NCBI GenBank assembly: GCA_051867975.1
Contig: JBJDZM010000002.1
Span: forward strand, 5,648-69,647
Length of the DNA stretch: 64,000 nt
Source: SVTX01 sp051867975
GTDB taxonomy: Bacteria; Bacillota; Clostridia; Oscillospirales; CAG-272
Direction: 5' to 3'
The stretch's first letter is position 1; each line of letters starts with the position of its first letter. Below, one piece after another: positions 1 through 7,835 of the stretch. A model generated the notes under the pieces. That model did no database searches. It was not told the origin of the DNA and worked only from the letters and a program-made list of their open reading frames with translations. The translations under genes and the position numbers were made by a program.

Positions 1-1511
1 GTGTTGTATCTGCTTATCAGCTCGCTTATATCCTGCGCGGTCACTTCTCCCGATTCGGATGAATTGAGTTCATTCAAAAGTTCTTGTGCCACCGCCTCGG
101 CAACCGAATCGGGGACGTCGATGTTATATTCGGATATGTATTTTTGTGCATATGTTGTCATCACCGCGACTTTTTCCTCATTTGACCCATAGCCTCGGCT
201 GTTTACCGTTTTAATGGCACTTGCAATGTTTGTCATAAGCGCATTGTAGTTTTCAATTCCTATTGTTTCAATCGAAATACTGTCTGCGATTGCCGACATG
301 GCTATTGAAGAAACGTTTATTCCGCTCATGTACGGGTTTGCGGCAAGGACTGCGTTGACCTTTTCGATTATTCTTGATTCATCGACAAATGCAACAAGCT
401 CGGAATAATTTGAGACATCAACATCTGTGATGTCACTTTCAAGAATAATTGCGTAAAGACTTATCAGCGTGTTCAAATTCATATTTATACTCTTCTCATC
501 GGTTTGCGTGCATGCCGTCAGCACCCGGTCAATAGCACCGTCAACCACCGGGTGCACGTGCGGTTTTGAGAGCCCCATGAATATCTTGCCCTCAAGCCAA
601 GCGTTTGAACATGTAGACAGAACATCCGCGGCAAAATAATGAACTATCTCCACATCCTGTATGTGGTCACCGAGCGCATAAAGTGCATCAACATCTTCCT
701 TACCGAGAGTCCCGTTGTTTTGGATTGACTGAGATAAAGATGAAAAATCGTCCATAATAAGCTTTGCTGCATCAAGCTCATTTGAGATATATACCCTGTC
801 ATTGTTTACATCTGCACAAGCGCTTGCATGGTACAATTGCTTGCCGCCAAACTGATAGAAGGTGTTTCCGACAACATCTTTCGTAATGCTATCCGAATTC
901 TTTATTAAATCCGAGATACGTTCGTCCCCTATGGCGTATTTCGACAATATGCCGGGCGATGATGCCTCTGCAATGTTGGCGATCTTTACGGCGGTTTCGA
1001 CGGTTCCCATAAGCGGAGATATCGCAAGCATGCATATCATGAATGAACTGAGTCCTCCGATGACGCCTGATATAACCTTTTCGTATTTTCTGTACCATGA
1101 TTCCTTTTCTTTTGCGTATCCGGGATCACTGCTGTTTTTCTTGATTATCGTTCTGCATGCTAAATTTATGACCATGCGACATAGTCTCCTGAATACGAAG
1201 AACATAATAACGAACAACAGCGTATTGAGCAATGCCGTGCATGCTATGATCAAAACCGTACCGATGGACGGTAACTGTTTTGTCATGGAAATATAAGTCG
1301 GATTGTTTTCCGCAATCGCCGAGAAAACAGCGGTCACTATCGTTCCGGAGATTGCAGGTGAGATAACGATTGACAGTATTATGCTTATGATGCTTGAGCC
1401 GAAAGCCAAGAGCGATTTGTTGAGTCCCCTGTTGATATATCGGTATATTTCAATCGCAGTAATTGCTATGAAAAATATAATCAGTCCAATTGACAGCAAT
1501 GAAAATGACAT
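1..1511 (-). CDS. Multi-pass membrane protein, C-terminus outside the window (partial)
   Basis: An open reading frame runs leftwards from ATG at 1511 through the window edge, giving 503 codons without a stop. The N-terminal 175 residues hold about four hydrophobic segments (roughly 1-23, 33-62, 82-108 and 150-172), with a basic stretch between the third and fourth. The remaining 330 residues are soluble, helical-looking, rich in Asn, Asp and Ser, and probably extracytoplasmic. The layout loosely resembles CvpA-type membrane proteins of Clostridia, but I recognise no diagnostic motif. An RBS (GAAAGGA) lies 8 nt before the start and a good promoter lies upstream. The function is unknown. Confidence 0.8.
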   Translation of the reverse strand, partial: MSFSLLSIGLIIFFIAITAIEIYRYINRGLNKSLLAFGSSIISIILSIVISPAISGTIVTAVFSAIAENNPTYISMTKQLPSIGTVLIIACTALLNTLLFVIMFFVFRRLCRMVINLACRTIIKKNSSDPGYAKEKESWYRKYEKVISGVIGGLSSFMICMLAISPLMGTVETAVKIANIAEASSPGILSKYAIGDERISDLIKNSDSITKDVVGNTFYQFGGKQLYHASACADVNNDRVYISNELDAAKLIMDDFSSLSQSIQNNGTLGKEDVDALYALGDHIQDVEIVHYFAADVLSTCSNAWLEGKIFMGLSKPHVHPVVDGAIDRVLTACTQTDEKSINMNLNTLISLYAIILESDITDVDVSNYSELVAFVDESRIIEKVNAVLAANPYMSGINVSSIAMSAIADSISIETIGIENYNALMTNIASAIKTVNSRGYGSNEEKVAVMTTYAQKYISEYNIDVPDSVAEAVAQELLNELNSSESGEVTAQDISELISRYN

Positions 1512-1589
1512 GACTGCGTCCTTTCTCATTTTTAAAAGGTTTTTACACATATGATCTGCATCTGTGTACCATTAATTACATTTAATTAT

Positions 1590-1618
1590 ATTCTACCACT
1601 TTGTCACGAGGATTTCAA
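1590..1618 (-). promoter_or_regulatory. Sigma-A type promoter for the partial membrane-protein gene
   Basis: Read on the minus strand: TTGAAA, 17-bp spacer, TAGAAT. Transcription would begin near 1583 and leave a 5' leader of about 70 nt before the ATG at 1511. Confidence 0.6.
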
Positions 1619-1654
1619 TTGTTTTTGGTAATTATGTGCTTGTTTTGTAAATAT

Positions 1655-1683
1655 TTGGAACAATGCACAACAAAATATATAAA
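1655..1683 (+). promoter_or_regulatory. Candidate promoter of a small RNA
   Basis: TTGGAA, 17-bp spacer, TATAAA in the divergent intergenic region 1512-1854. There is no credible protein start between it and the terminator at 1719-1769. The region is AT-rich, so a chance match is possible. Confidence 0.35.
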
Positions 1684-1689
1684 AAATTG

Positions 1690-1769
1690 TATGAAAACAC
1701 AAGTTATAAATAAAAATTCGGTGTTTATGGCAGTGTACGCAAACACACTGCAAAAACACCGGGTTTTTT
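1690..1769 (+). ncRNA. Candidate 80-nt small RNA ending in a rho-independent terminator
   Basis: The interval between the TTGGAA-17-TATAAA promoter and a strong terminator would give an RNA of about 80 nt. It lies between the divergent promoters of the partial membrane gene and the CPBP gene, where a terminator serves neither of them. The 5' part is unstructured and A-rich. The only stable structure I see is the terminator hairpin. I do not recognise a known family. Confidence 0.3.
1719..1769 (+). terminator. Two-part stem-loop terminator
   Basis: CGGTGTTT (1719-1726) pairs with AAACACCG (1754-1761), and GCAGTGT (1730-1736) pairs with ACACTGC (1745-1751). An 8-nt loop closes it and six T residues follow at 1764-1769. 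It lies upstream of the CPBP promoter, so it does not terminate any annotated gene. Confidence 0.7.
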
Positions 1770-1799
1770 ATAAATGTCATCTTTTTTGCCGATAATTTA

Positions 1800-1828
1800 T
1801 TGAAAAATTAATAATTTGGTGGTAAAAT
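1800..1828 (+). promoter_or_regulatory. Promoter of the CPBP protease gene
   Basis: TTGAAA, 17-bp spacer, TAAAAT. The RBS GAAAGGAGAG lies at 1841-1850, just before the ATG at 1855. Confidence 0.65.
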
Positions 1829-1854
1829 AGTGTCATAACAGAAAGGAGAGTCCC

Positions 1855-2868
1855 ATGTTTTACTCAATTCCTCAAACAAAGATGCTTTCAGCAGCACAAA
1901 ACAGCCTCTCGCCGTCCTCAAAGCCGAGAAGCATTTTCATGGAAATTTTAATTTTTTTGCTCGTCACGATGATAATATCCGTACCGCAGAGCATGATTAC
2001 ATCGGTAGTAATGTCGGTGATGATGTTTTTTGACGGGGAATATATGGCGGTCATGGAGTCTATGATAAACAGCGGCGTTATCGACTATAATGCGATAACC
2101 GAGCTGACTCTTGATTTTATGAACCGTATTCCTTCGGAGATATACATTATCATTCTTGCTTCGTCGGGACTTATGATAGTCGGCGGAATCATCTACTGCG
2201 TATGTATTGAAAAGCGTTCGCTTTTCTCAATGGGCTTTAATAAGCGCGCATTTTTGCCCGAATATCTCATCGGAGCGGCAGTCGGCGCCGTGATGATATC
2301 ACTCCCTGCGCTCGTCAGTGTTTTGACGGGTGCGGCAACGCTTACGTTTAATGCGAATGTAAATCCCTTGATAATTATTCTTTTCTTCTTGGCATTTGTT
2401 CTTCAGGCGATGGGAGAAGAAGTGCTTTTCAGAGGATATCTTCTCAACACACTCTCGCGCAGGACTCATGTCTGGGTTGCAATAATTTTGAGTTCTCTCA
2501 TGTTCGCATTAATGCATTTATCAAACGCCAACTTCGGAATAATTCCCTTCATCAATATCACGCTCTTCGGCATCTTCGCGGCGGTGTATATGCTCAAACG
2601 CGGAAGCATATGGGGAGTTGCCGCAATTCATACCGTCTGGAACTTCATGCAGGGCAATATCTTCGGCTTTAGTGTGAGCGGAAATCCTAAGCTTAACAGC
2701 GTTTTTGATGCAACGCTCGGAGAAGTCGGCTCGATTTTGAGCGGCGGAGAATTCGGACTTGAAGGCGGACTCGGAGCTACGGTAGTATTGCTTATCGCGC
2801 TCGTTGTTGTGCTTGCCATGCCCGCAAAGGAGAGCGAGCTCGACCTGCCCGAGACCGAGCAACCTTGA
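1855..2868 (+). CDS. CPBP family intramembrane glutamic endopeptidase
   Basis: This 337-residue polytopic membrane protein carries the CPBP/Abi (CAAX-protease-like) motifs. Motif 1 is EEVLFRG with the Glu pair at 188-189 and Arg 193. Motif 2 has His 221 in ALMHL, and motif 3 is HTVWN with His 259 and Asn 263. The family comprises intramembrane proteases that act on membrane or lipidated peptides; some members give bacteriocin self-immunity. There are about eight hydrophobic segments, and the C-terminal tail is short and acidic. It is transcribed alone from its own promoter. The substrate cannot be inferred from context. Confidence 0.9.
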   Translation: MFYSIPQTKMLSAAQNSLSPSSKPRSIFMEILIFLLVTMIISVPQSMITSVVMSVMMFFDGEYMAVMESMINSGVIDYNAITELTLDFMNRIPSEIYIIILASSGLMIVGGIIYCVCIEKRSLFSMGFNKRAFLPEYLIGAAVGAVMISLPALVSVLTGAATLTFNANVNPLIIILFFLAFVLQAMGEEVLFRGYLLNTLSRRTHVWVAIILSSLMFALMHLSNANFGIIPFINITLFGIFAAVYMLKRGSIWGVAAIHTVWNFMQGNIFGFSVSGNPKLNSVFDATLGEVGSILSGGEFGLEGGLGATVVLLIALVVVLAMPAKESELDLPETEQP

Positions 2869-2949
2869 TATCAACGCCTCTCATCCCCGAGAAAGGCGGT
2901 CAGAATCGCTTATGGATACCCCATGAAAAGTCCTTGAAAAGAAAACAAA

Positions 2950-2983
2950 GGCTGCCGCGCTATTGCGCGACAGCCCCCTTTTT
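2950..2983. terminator. Bidirectional terminator between the convergent CPBP and SASP genes
   Basis: An 11-bp stem (2950-2960 with 2965-2975, one C-A mismatch) has a TATT loop. It is followed by CCCTTTTT on the plus strand and TTTGTTTT on the minus strand. Confidence 0.85.
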
Positions 2984-2992
2984 AAATTCAAA

Positions 2993-3184
2993 TTACTTTA
3001 CAGAACCTGCACCGAGCGAATTCTCGTAAGATTCGATCATCTTCTTAACCATCTGACCGCCAATGCTGCCTGCCTGACGAGATGTGAGGTCACCGTTGTA
3101 ACCCTGGTTGAGATTTACTCCAACTTCGCTTGCTGCCTGCATCTTGAACTGCTCAAGAGCCTTCTTAGCATTCTTGTTTGCCAT
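2993..3184 (-). CDS. Small acid-soluble spore protein, alpha/beta type
   Basis: This 63-residue protein has the two SASP signatures. One is the GPR protease cleavage region around SEVGV (residues 19-23). The other is the DNA-binding helix segment TSRQAGSIGGQMVKKMIE near residues 34-51. Alpha/beta SASPs coat spore DNA in the forespore, protect it from UV and heat, and are degraded at germination. The RBS GGAGAAC precedes the ATG. Forespore sigma-G control is expected for the family, but I could not pick out a convincing sigma-G promoter in the 280 bp upstream, which otherwise holds nothing recognisable. Confidence 0.96.
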   Translation of the reverse strand: MANKNAKKALEQFKMQAASEVGVNLNQGYNGDLTSRQAGSIGGQMVKKMIESYENSLGAGSVK

Positions 3185-3463
3185 AATTGTTCTCCTTGAA
3201 GTCCGTACACATAAACGGAAATATCTGTCCGTCCCATGCGACGGCTGTTTTTCATAAAATAATATCTATATTGAATCGAGCCTGCAACGCGGACATTTTG
3301 TAAGATAAAACACATGCCGCGCTGCAGAATTATCATTATCCTGCTCGCTTCGCCTGCGCTTTTTCTTTGTCTGAATTGCATCTCTGCTATTATTCTGCCG
3401 CGATGCTTTTTTTATATGTATGGAAAAATGAGGAAGAATTTTTATGACAATTTTTTTGTTGTT

Positions 3464-3685
3464 TTAATGCTTTGATGAACCCTCAACCTCCGGATACGGG
3501 ACGAAGTCGTTTTTTACAACCTCACGAAAATATTTGTTCATCTCCGCCTTGCAGTCATCGGGTATCACGATTTTGTTTCTCAAATCTTCAACTGAATCAT
3601 TATCAATCGTTCTTGCCAAAAACTCAATTATCAGTTGTTGAAAGATCTCCCGATCTGTTTCAATGTCTGTTTGCTTCTTTTTCAT
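3464..3685 (-). CDS. Small hypothetical protein (73 aa)
   Basis: The start is ATG at 3685, chosen because AAAAGGAGAAG lies just upstream; an ATG at 3763 in the same frame falls inside the promoter. The protein is charged, helical-looking (DREIFQQLIIEFLAR, then EDLRNKI) and has no membrane segment. It is transcribed from a good promoter and is divergent from the XRE regulator gene, so the two could share control. I do not recognise the family. Confidence 0.6.
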   Translation of the reverse strand: MKKKQTDIETDREIFQQLIIEFLARTIDNDSVEDLRNKIVIPDDCKAEMNKYFREVVKNDFVPYPEVEGSSKH

Positions 3686-3739
3686 TTCTACTTCTCCTTT
3701 TTGATATATTGATATCAGATTTAATGTGTTATTAATTTG

Positions 3740-3768
3740 ATTATACCATATATTATATTGCATTGCAA
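3740..3768 (-). promoter_or_regulatory. Promoter of the 73-aa gene
   Basis: TTGCAA, 17-bp spacer, TATAAT on the minus strand. Its -35 region is about 80 bp from the divergent XRE gene, a natural site for an XRE operator. Confidence 0.65.
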
Positions 3769-3850
3769 TAGATGAACAAGATTTTATGGTGCATTTTTTA
3801 TATCGTGTAAGATAGAATATTATATAGAATGTGTTTGTCGGGGGATGAAT

Positions 3851-4171
3851 ATGTACTATATGGATGAAAAAGATTTTGCATTGCGACTTTCGAGACTCAG
3901 AGAGAAAAAGGGTGTGTCGGCACGTGAAATGAGTCTGGACATTGGACAGAACGCCAATTATATTAACAGTATTGAAATCGGAAAAGCCAATCCTTCACTT
4001 GAAGTGTTTTTCTACATCTGCGATTATTTACAGGTCACGCCGAGTCAATTCTTCGACCTTGAGAATAAAAATCCGACAAAGCTCGACTCAATAATAAGCG
4101 ACCTCAAAAAGCTCGACGACCGCCAGCTTGATAACATCGCCATGCTCGTCAAAGGGCTTATAAAAAAGTAA
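3851..4171 (+). CDS. XRE-family helix-turn-helix transcriptional regulator
   Basis: The protein is about 106 residues. An N-terminal Cro/C1-type HTH occupies roughly residues 6-62, with the helix pair around REMSLDIGQNANYINSIEIG. A short helical C-terminal part (about 75-105) probably serves dimerisation. Three in-frame ATGs lie close together at 3845, 3851 and 3860. The purine run GGGGG at 3840-3844 abuts the first, so 3851 has the best spacing. It probably controls itself and/or the divergent 73-aa gene, which is inference from gene arrangement. Confidence 0.88.
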   Translation: MYYMDEKDFALRLSRLREKKGVSAREMSLDIGQNANYINSIEIGKANPSLEVFFYICDYLQVTPSQFFDLENKNPTKLDSIISDLKKLDDRQLDNIAMLVKGLIKK

Positions 4172-4240
4172 GCAAACGCTCTCAGATTGATGACAAAGTT
4201 CATATTCAATAGAACATTGCATATTGGTAATCGATAGTCC

Positions 4241-4380
4241 GCTTTTTCTTTGACAGCGCAGGCGCAAAGAAAAAGCTTGGCAAAAAGAAGACGCCGTAAG
4301 GAAATTTCGCCGTTGCGACGGCGACAAGGGCTATGCGCCCTTGACTGCACCGCCTTTTGAAAAAGGCGGGCGAAAACTTC
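4241..4380. repeat. Multi-hairpin intergenic repeat-like element
   Basis: This gene-free stretch (4172-4550) holds three stable hairpins. GCTTTTTCTTTG (4241-4252) pairs with 4265-4276. CAAGGGC/GCCCTTG lies at 4325-4343. CCGCCTTTT-GA-AAAAGGCGG lies at 4350-4369 and is followed by CGAAAACTTC. The last part resembles the hairpin-plus-CAAAAACTTT modules found elsewhere in the window. I see no protein-coding signal here. Confidence 0.5.
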
Positions 4381-4453
4381 CCTGAGACATCGCCGTGGGG
4401 TTTGTCAGCAGTCTGTAAGCAAAAGCTCTGATTTTAAACGATGGCATTACACG

Positions 4454-4503
4454 AAAAAAAGACAGCTTTCAAAGCCGCTGCGGCTTGATTACTGTCCTTT
4501 TTT
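4454..4503. terminator. Bidirectional terminator between XRE and vWA genes
   Basis: AGCCGC-T-GCGGCT forms the core (4473-4485), with GACAG/CTGTC as outer stem (4461-4465 with 4492-4496). T runs exit on both strands (CTTTTTT on plus; CTTTTTTT on minus). Confidence 0.7.
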
Positions 4504-4550
4504 ACTTATATTTTTACAAAATTTTCAGTCGGAACCGGATATTTTCTCCC

Positions 4551-5933
4551 TCACACATCCGCGTCGTCATCACAGCAACAATCAAAGTCGAAATCCACAT
4601 AATGTGCAATCAGCCTTGCTCTGAATCTTCTCTCGTTGCAGATTGAGGTCGTACTGCCCGACACGTCAAGGTCCTCGGGAAGCACGAACTTGATACAACG
4701 AACCAGCACGTCACGGCAACTGTCACTTGTGTGAGCCGGTATCGTCATGGTCTTCATGCCTCGCTTATGCTCCACGTCATACGTGTCAAGCTCGCTGAGC
4801 AACACAGCTAACGCCACGCGCCTGTTTGGGCAGACGTTCTGCAAGGTCACGTCTATCTGCACGATACGTCCAAGCGAATCCATCACAAGGTCGCCTGCGT
4901 CAAATTCAACGGTGTCCGAGCAACCGTCCACACTCAAATCAACCTCTACGGGGCAACCCTCGGGACACACGTCAACACCGCAGTCGACCTCAATGGTGGG
5001 AGATGGGAAGACAACACGGTTACATTCGGCATCGTGATATTCGATAGATTCGTTGACCTCGACCGTACCCTCGCAGGGACCTGAGTGCGTGACGGTAAAC
5101 TCAAACGTCGCTCCCTCACTTGCCTTAACGCCAAGCTCGTCAATCTTCCATATTACCGTGTTGGTTCCCGACGTGCTTGCCGTTCCCTTGGAGGGCGACG
5201 TTATCTCGGTTATCTTGAAGCACGGAGCGACAGTATCCTTTATCACAATATCGGTAGCACCCGGCTTTGCAATATTCTGCGCCAAATCTCTGAATAACTT
5301 TTCAAGTTCCTCGTCGTCGGGCGTGATTGCCACGTACGCCGAGTCGGGGTCTGAACTCCATGCGTTCAGCGCATTTTCATCAAGACCTCCGTTGCCCGAA
5401 AGCCCGATGCAGTATATGACGACTCCCTGCGATTTTGCAAGAGTTGCCACCGCGTTTGCATCTCCGCCGGTGGTAGTCTTGCCGTCGGTAAACATAACCA
5501 TTACCTTTGCATTGGTCGACGAGGGGTCGAACAGGTCAAGTGCTTTTCGGAAGGCATCCTCATGGTTGGTAAAGCCTTCCGAGGACAGCGCATCAACCGC
5601 ATTCTTCAAATCAGCAACCGAGGTGATGAGCTGTGTGTCTTGCGTTGCAGTCGTTGCAAAACTGACGATTCCGATACGGCTTCCGTGTCCTATATTGCCG
5701 TCCTTAGCGCTGTCGGTCGCCTCGTCGATAATGTCAATAAACGCCTTCGCACCGCTCTTCAGATTTGCGAGAGGTCTGCCCGACATACTTCCCGAGCGGT
5801 CGAGAATCAGGACGATATCGGTGGGGTTTGTTGTGATATCGGGAGTTGCCGTCAGCGATAGTTTTACCTTGAAGGAGCCGCCGCACTCAATTTGCGTTGC
5901 GCTCAGCTCCTTATTGGAGTTTGTTACACCCAT
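4551..5933 (-). CDS. von Willebrand factor A domain protein with Cys-rich C-terminus
   Basis: The protein has 460 residues from ATG 5933, chosen because GGAAAGGAAG precedes it; a further upstream start lacks an RBS. The vWA domain spans roughly residues 35-225. Its MIDAS motif is DRSGSMSG, after a hydrophobic strand DIVLIL, and a later strand-loop is VMVMFTDGKTT. A beta-sandwich-like segment follows. The C-terminal third is rich in Cys, often as CP or CC pairs, and ends in DCCCDDDADV. There is no signal peptide or membrane anchor, so it is not exported by Sec. vWA domains bind metal and protein partners. Cys-rich tails and the sporulation-like -10 upstream suggest a spore-coat role, but that is inference. 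Confidence 0.85.
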   Translation of the reverse strand: MGVTNSNKELSATQIECGGSFKVKLSLTATPDITTNPTDIVLILDRSGSMSGRPLANLKSGAKAFIDIIDEATDSAKDGNIGHGSRIGIVSFATTATQDTQLITSVADLKNAVDALSSEGFTNHEDAFRKALDLFDPSSTNAKVMVMFTDGKTTTGGDANAVATLAKSQGVVIYCIGLSGNGGLDENALNAWSSDPDSAYVAITPDDEELEKLFRDLAQNIAKPGATDIVIKDTVAPCFKITEITSPSKGTASTSGTNTVIWKIDELGVKASEGATFEFTVTHSGPCEGTVEVNESIEYHDAECNRVVFPSPTIEVDCGVDVCPEGCPVEVDLSVDGCSDTVEFDAGDLVMDSLGRIVQIDVTLQNVCPNRRVALAVLLSELDTYDVEHKRGMKTMTIPAHTSDSCRDVLVRCIKFVLPEDLDVSGSTTSICNERRFRARLIAHYVDFDFDCCCDDDADV

Positions 5934-5978
5934 ATAAATCTTCCTTTCCGAGTCACTTATAAATATCAGACTCTTTAC

Positions 5979-6005
5979 ATTGTATGTCGGATTGGAACAG
6001 TCGGT
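5979..6005 (-). promoter_or_regulatory. Possible mother-cell (sigma-E/sigma-K type) promoter of the vWA gene
   Basis: The -10-like octamer CATACAAT (5979-5986) is an exact match to the sigma-E/sigma-K class. An ACC triplet sits 16 bp upstream (6003-6005), as in sigma-K -35 elements. No good sigma-A promoter is visible in this gap. Confidence 0.35.
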
Positions 6006-6009
6006 GTAT

Positions 6010-6043
6010 AAAAAAGCAGAAAGGGGCATCGTAAGCCCCTTTC
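6010..6043 (-). terminator. Terminator of the SleB-like gene
   Basis: GAAAGGGGC (6019-6027) pairs perfectly with GCCCCTTTC (6035-6043). On the minus strand it is followed by TGCTTTTTT. Confidence 0.85.
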
Positions 6044-6050
6044 AAAGTAT

Positions 6051-6995
6051 TCAGTTGTAAAACGCGTGATTTCCTATCGTAAACACATATTCCCTGTTGT
6101 TCACTACCCATGACCCCGAAGAATATTTCGGGTTGAGGAAATACAAAATGCTGTTCGACACGGAATATCCTTCAAGACATATCTTCGCCGCAATAATGCT
6201 CTCCGCTGTCGCCGCCTGATATATAGTTCCGTTTGCAACAGGCGTGAACTGCGTGCCGTTCTTTCTGTCAAATATTACACCGTATATCGTGTTCGGGAAC
6301 TGCTTTGAGCGGACACGGTTCAATACAACATTTCCAACTGCAATTTTGCCCTGAAGGCTCTCGCCTCTCGCCTCGGCTGAGATTATCTTTGCAAGCCAAT
6401 ATACCTCGTCGTCACGGTAGACCTGCGAAGCACTCTTCAGCAGCCTCGTATCTCCCGAGCGAACACTGTACGCGCCCTGTGAATCACGGCTTGCGTAACA
6501 GTTGAGCGCCTTGACAAGCGGTTCTATCGGAACGTACATCTCGCCGTATATCTCCATAACACGGCTCACCGTGTAAAAGTATCTGCCGTTTGCCGATATG
6601 TAAAGATTGTTTTCGACCGCCGTTATCTCAAGATTTTCGCCTGAAATCCTGCCCACGGTCAAATTTCCGCTTTCGTTCGTGGAATAAGTAAATACTCCGA
6701 GCCAATCGGCAAATCTGTTCATCGGAACGTATGTAACTCCGTTAATTACAAATACTCTTCCTTCAAGAACCCTTCTTCCGTTTACAACAACTCCGGTTCT
6801 TGACGCTCCTGCCGGCAGTGAGTACCCTATTGCCTCACCCGAGCGAGCCATGGTGTTTTCATAACACAATTCTCCGCTCTCATAAATCTCTGCCTGTGTC
6901 GCTCCGACTCCTACTGTCAGCAGAACGCTTAGCGACATTATCACTGCCGATCCGAATGCAGTGATCTTGACAATTCTCTTTCTGTTTCTTGTCAT
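6051..6995 (-). CDS. SleB-like cell wall hydrolase with N-terminal stalk domain
   Basis: The protein has 314 residues. Residues 1-33 form a signal peptide with a basic start (MTRNRKRIVK) and a hydrophobic core. Residues about 65-175 resemble the copper-amine-oxidase N-terminal 'stalk' repeat found in clostridial surface proteins. Residues about 195-314 are a Hydrolase_2 (SleB/CwlJ) domain with WLAKIISAEARGES, whose Glu is the likely catalytic residue, and GNVVLNRVRS. SleB enzymes are lytic transglycosylases that degrade spore cortex peptidoglycan at germination. The stalk replaces the PG_binding_1 domain of Bacillus SleB, so a vegetative or sporulation wall role is also possible. Confidence 0.88.
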   Translation of the reverse strand: MTRNRKRIVKITAFGSAVIMSLSVLLTVGVGATQAEIYESGELCYENTMARSGEAIGYSLPAGASRTGVVVNGRRVLEGRVFVINGVTYVPMNRFADWLGVFTYSTNESGNLTVGRISGENLEITAVENNLYISANGRYFYTVSRVMEIYGEMYVPIEPLVKALNCYASRDSQGAYSVRSGDTRLLKSASQVYRDDEVYWLAKIISAEARGESLQGKIAVGNVVLNRVRSKQFPNTIYGVIFDRKNGTQFTPVANGTIYQAATAESIIAAKICLEGYSVSNSILYFLNPKYSSGSWVVNNREYVFTIGNHAFYN

Positions 6996-7026
6996 TTTTT
7001 TCTCCTTTCTTTTCTGGCGATACGTT

Positions 7027-7056
7027 ATTTTACCATATTTCCACTAACCTCTTCAA
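7027..7056 (-). promoter_or_regulatory. Promoter of the SleB-like gene
   Basis: TTGAAG, 18-bp spacer, TAAAAT on the minus strand; RBS AAAGGAG follows. A sigma-G type match is not evident. Confidence 0.45.
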
Positions 7057-7193
7057 CCCTCAAAATATTCCTATGAAGGAAATATATAGCAAAAAAGGTG
7101 CAAAACACGCCTTTTATGCATTGATTTTCCTTTATTTACATATTTTACATACATTTACAATGCAAAAAATATGAAACGAAACTCAAAATAATA

Positions 7194-7222
7194 TTGACAC
7201 TTCAAGTTTTGCATTTTCTAAT
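7194..7222 (+). promoter_or_regulatory. Orphan promoter upstream of a possible 28-aa ORF
   Basis: TTGACA, 17-bp spacer, TCTAAT. It precedes a short ORF and a hairpin and is separate from the tyrS T-box promoter 226 bp further on. Confidence 0.45.
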
Positions 7223-7251
7223 TCTTCTTTTAATAATAAAACGGTGAAGCC

Positions 7252-7338
7252 ATGAAAACTATAAAATATATTGCTCGCCGCGCACTTCCGCTTTTTCGAT
7301 GGAAACGATGCCGTGTTCACCCCTTAGCGTTGGCGTGA
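7252..7338 (+). CDS. Possible 28-residue strongly basic peptide
   Basis: ATG at 7252 opens 28 codons beginning MKTIKYIARR, ending LALA, with Arg/Lys at about ten positions. A weak RBS-like GGTGAAG lies 4 nt upstream, and a TTGACA-17-TCTAAT promoter starts about 23 nt before the ATG. It could be a leader peptide, a small cationic peptide or a chance ORF. There is no homology that I recognise. Confidence 0.2.
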   Translation: MKTIKYIARRALPLFRWKRCRVHPLALA

Positions 7339-7350
7339 GGCGAAATAATC

Positions 7351-7413
7351 GGGGAGAGGACATTTTTCATAAGTCGCTCTCCCCTAAATCTACATACTCA
7401 AAAACTTTTAATA
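7351..7413 (+). repeat. Dispersed hairpin module M1 (hairpin + CAAAAACTTTTAATA tail)
   Basis: GGGGAGAG (7351-7358) pairs with CTCTCCCC (7377-7384). After 13 nt comes TCAAAAACTTTTAATA (7398-7413). The same architecture recurs at 9068-9146, 9414-9472 (minus) and 45939-45999 with different stem sequences. Confidence 0.6.
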
Positions 7414-7419
7414 AAAGTG

Positions 7420-7448
7420 TTGACAATTTAATTTTCTTATGATATAAT
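7420..7448 (+). promoter_or_regulatory. Consensus promoter of tyrS
   Basis: TTGACA, 17-bp spacer, TATAAT, with predicted start near 7455 at the beginning of the T-box leader. Confidence 0.9.
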
Positions 7449-7454
7449 CATCTA

Positions 7455-7713
7455 AACGCTATGACCGAAAGAAGTAGAAAGCCATACCCAAAAACAGAAA
7501 GTTGCCGGTTGATGAGAGGCGCATGACGGCGGTTTTCAAATACATTCGCGAGCGTTGCCCCCGAAGGAGTGCGAGTAGGCGGCAACGGGTTCGACCGTTA
7601 TATCGACGGGACTTTATGAGTCTTTAAGGTGTTTGAAGCGATTTAGACACGAAACAAGGTGGTACCGCGGAGAAATTCGTCCTTGCTCATTTTGGGCAAG
7701 GACTTTATTTTTT
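7455..7713 (+). promoter_or_regulatory. T-box riboswitch, tyrosine-specific (tyrS leader)
   Basis: The conserved T-box AAGGTGGTACCGCGG lies at 7656-7670. Stem I appears to be closed by CGCT/AGCG. It contains AAGTA on the 5' side and GATGAGAG near the distal loop. TAC at 7541-7543, on the 3' side of stem I and followed by A, is the likely specifier codon for tRNA-Tyr. Stem II is GTTGCC/GGCAAC. The competing terminator is GTCCTTGC (7679-7686) with GCAAGGAC (7696-7703), then a T-rich tail. Uncharged tRNA-Tyr should stabilise the antiterminator and switch on tyrS. Confidence 0.95.
7679..7713 (+). terminator. T-box attenuator terminator
   Basis: An 8-bp stem GTCCTTGC/GCAAGGAC has a 9-nt loop and is followed by TTTATTTTTT. 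It overlaps the 3' end of the T-box leader. Confidence 0.9.
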
Positions 7714-7835
7714 GTCCGTACCGCAAACGTAACCGGTTAAATAAGCTCCGCACAGAATGTTGAGCCTTGTATTTTTAAAGTTATTGGGCGACTTTTTTCA
7801 ATAAACCGCAAAAAATCGAAAGGAAAACTTATTTT

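Noticed and set aside
1..192. Rightward 63-codon ORF at the window edge, and those at 862-1296 and 1303-1554
   Set aside because: They lie antisense to a single continuous leftward reading frame of 503 codons with a good start, RBS and promoter.
5053..5937. 294-codon ORF antisense to the vWA gene
   Set aside because: The vWA frame has clear domain motifs and an RBS; the antisense frame is Ser/Pro-rich without recognisable sequence.
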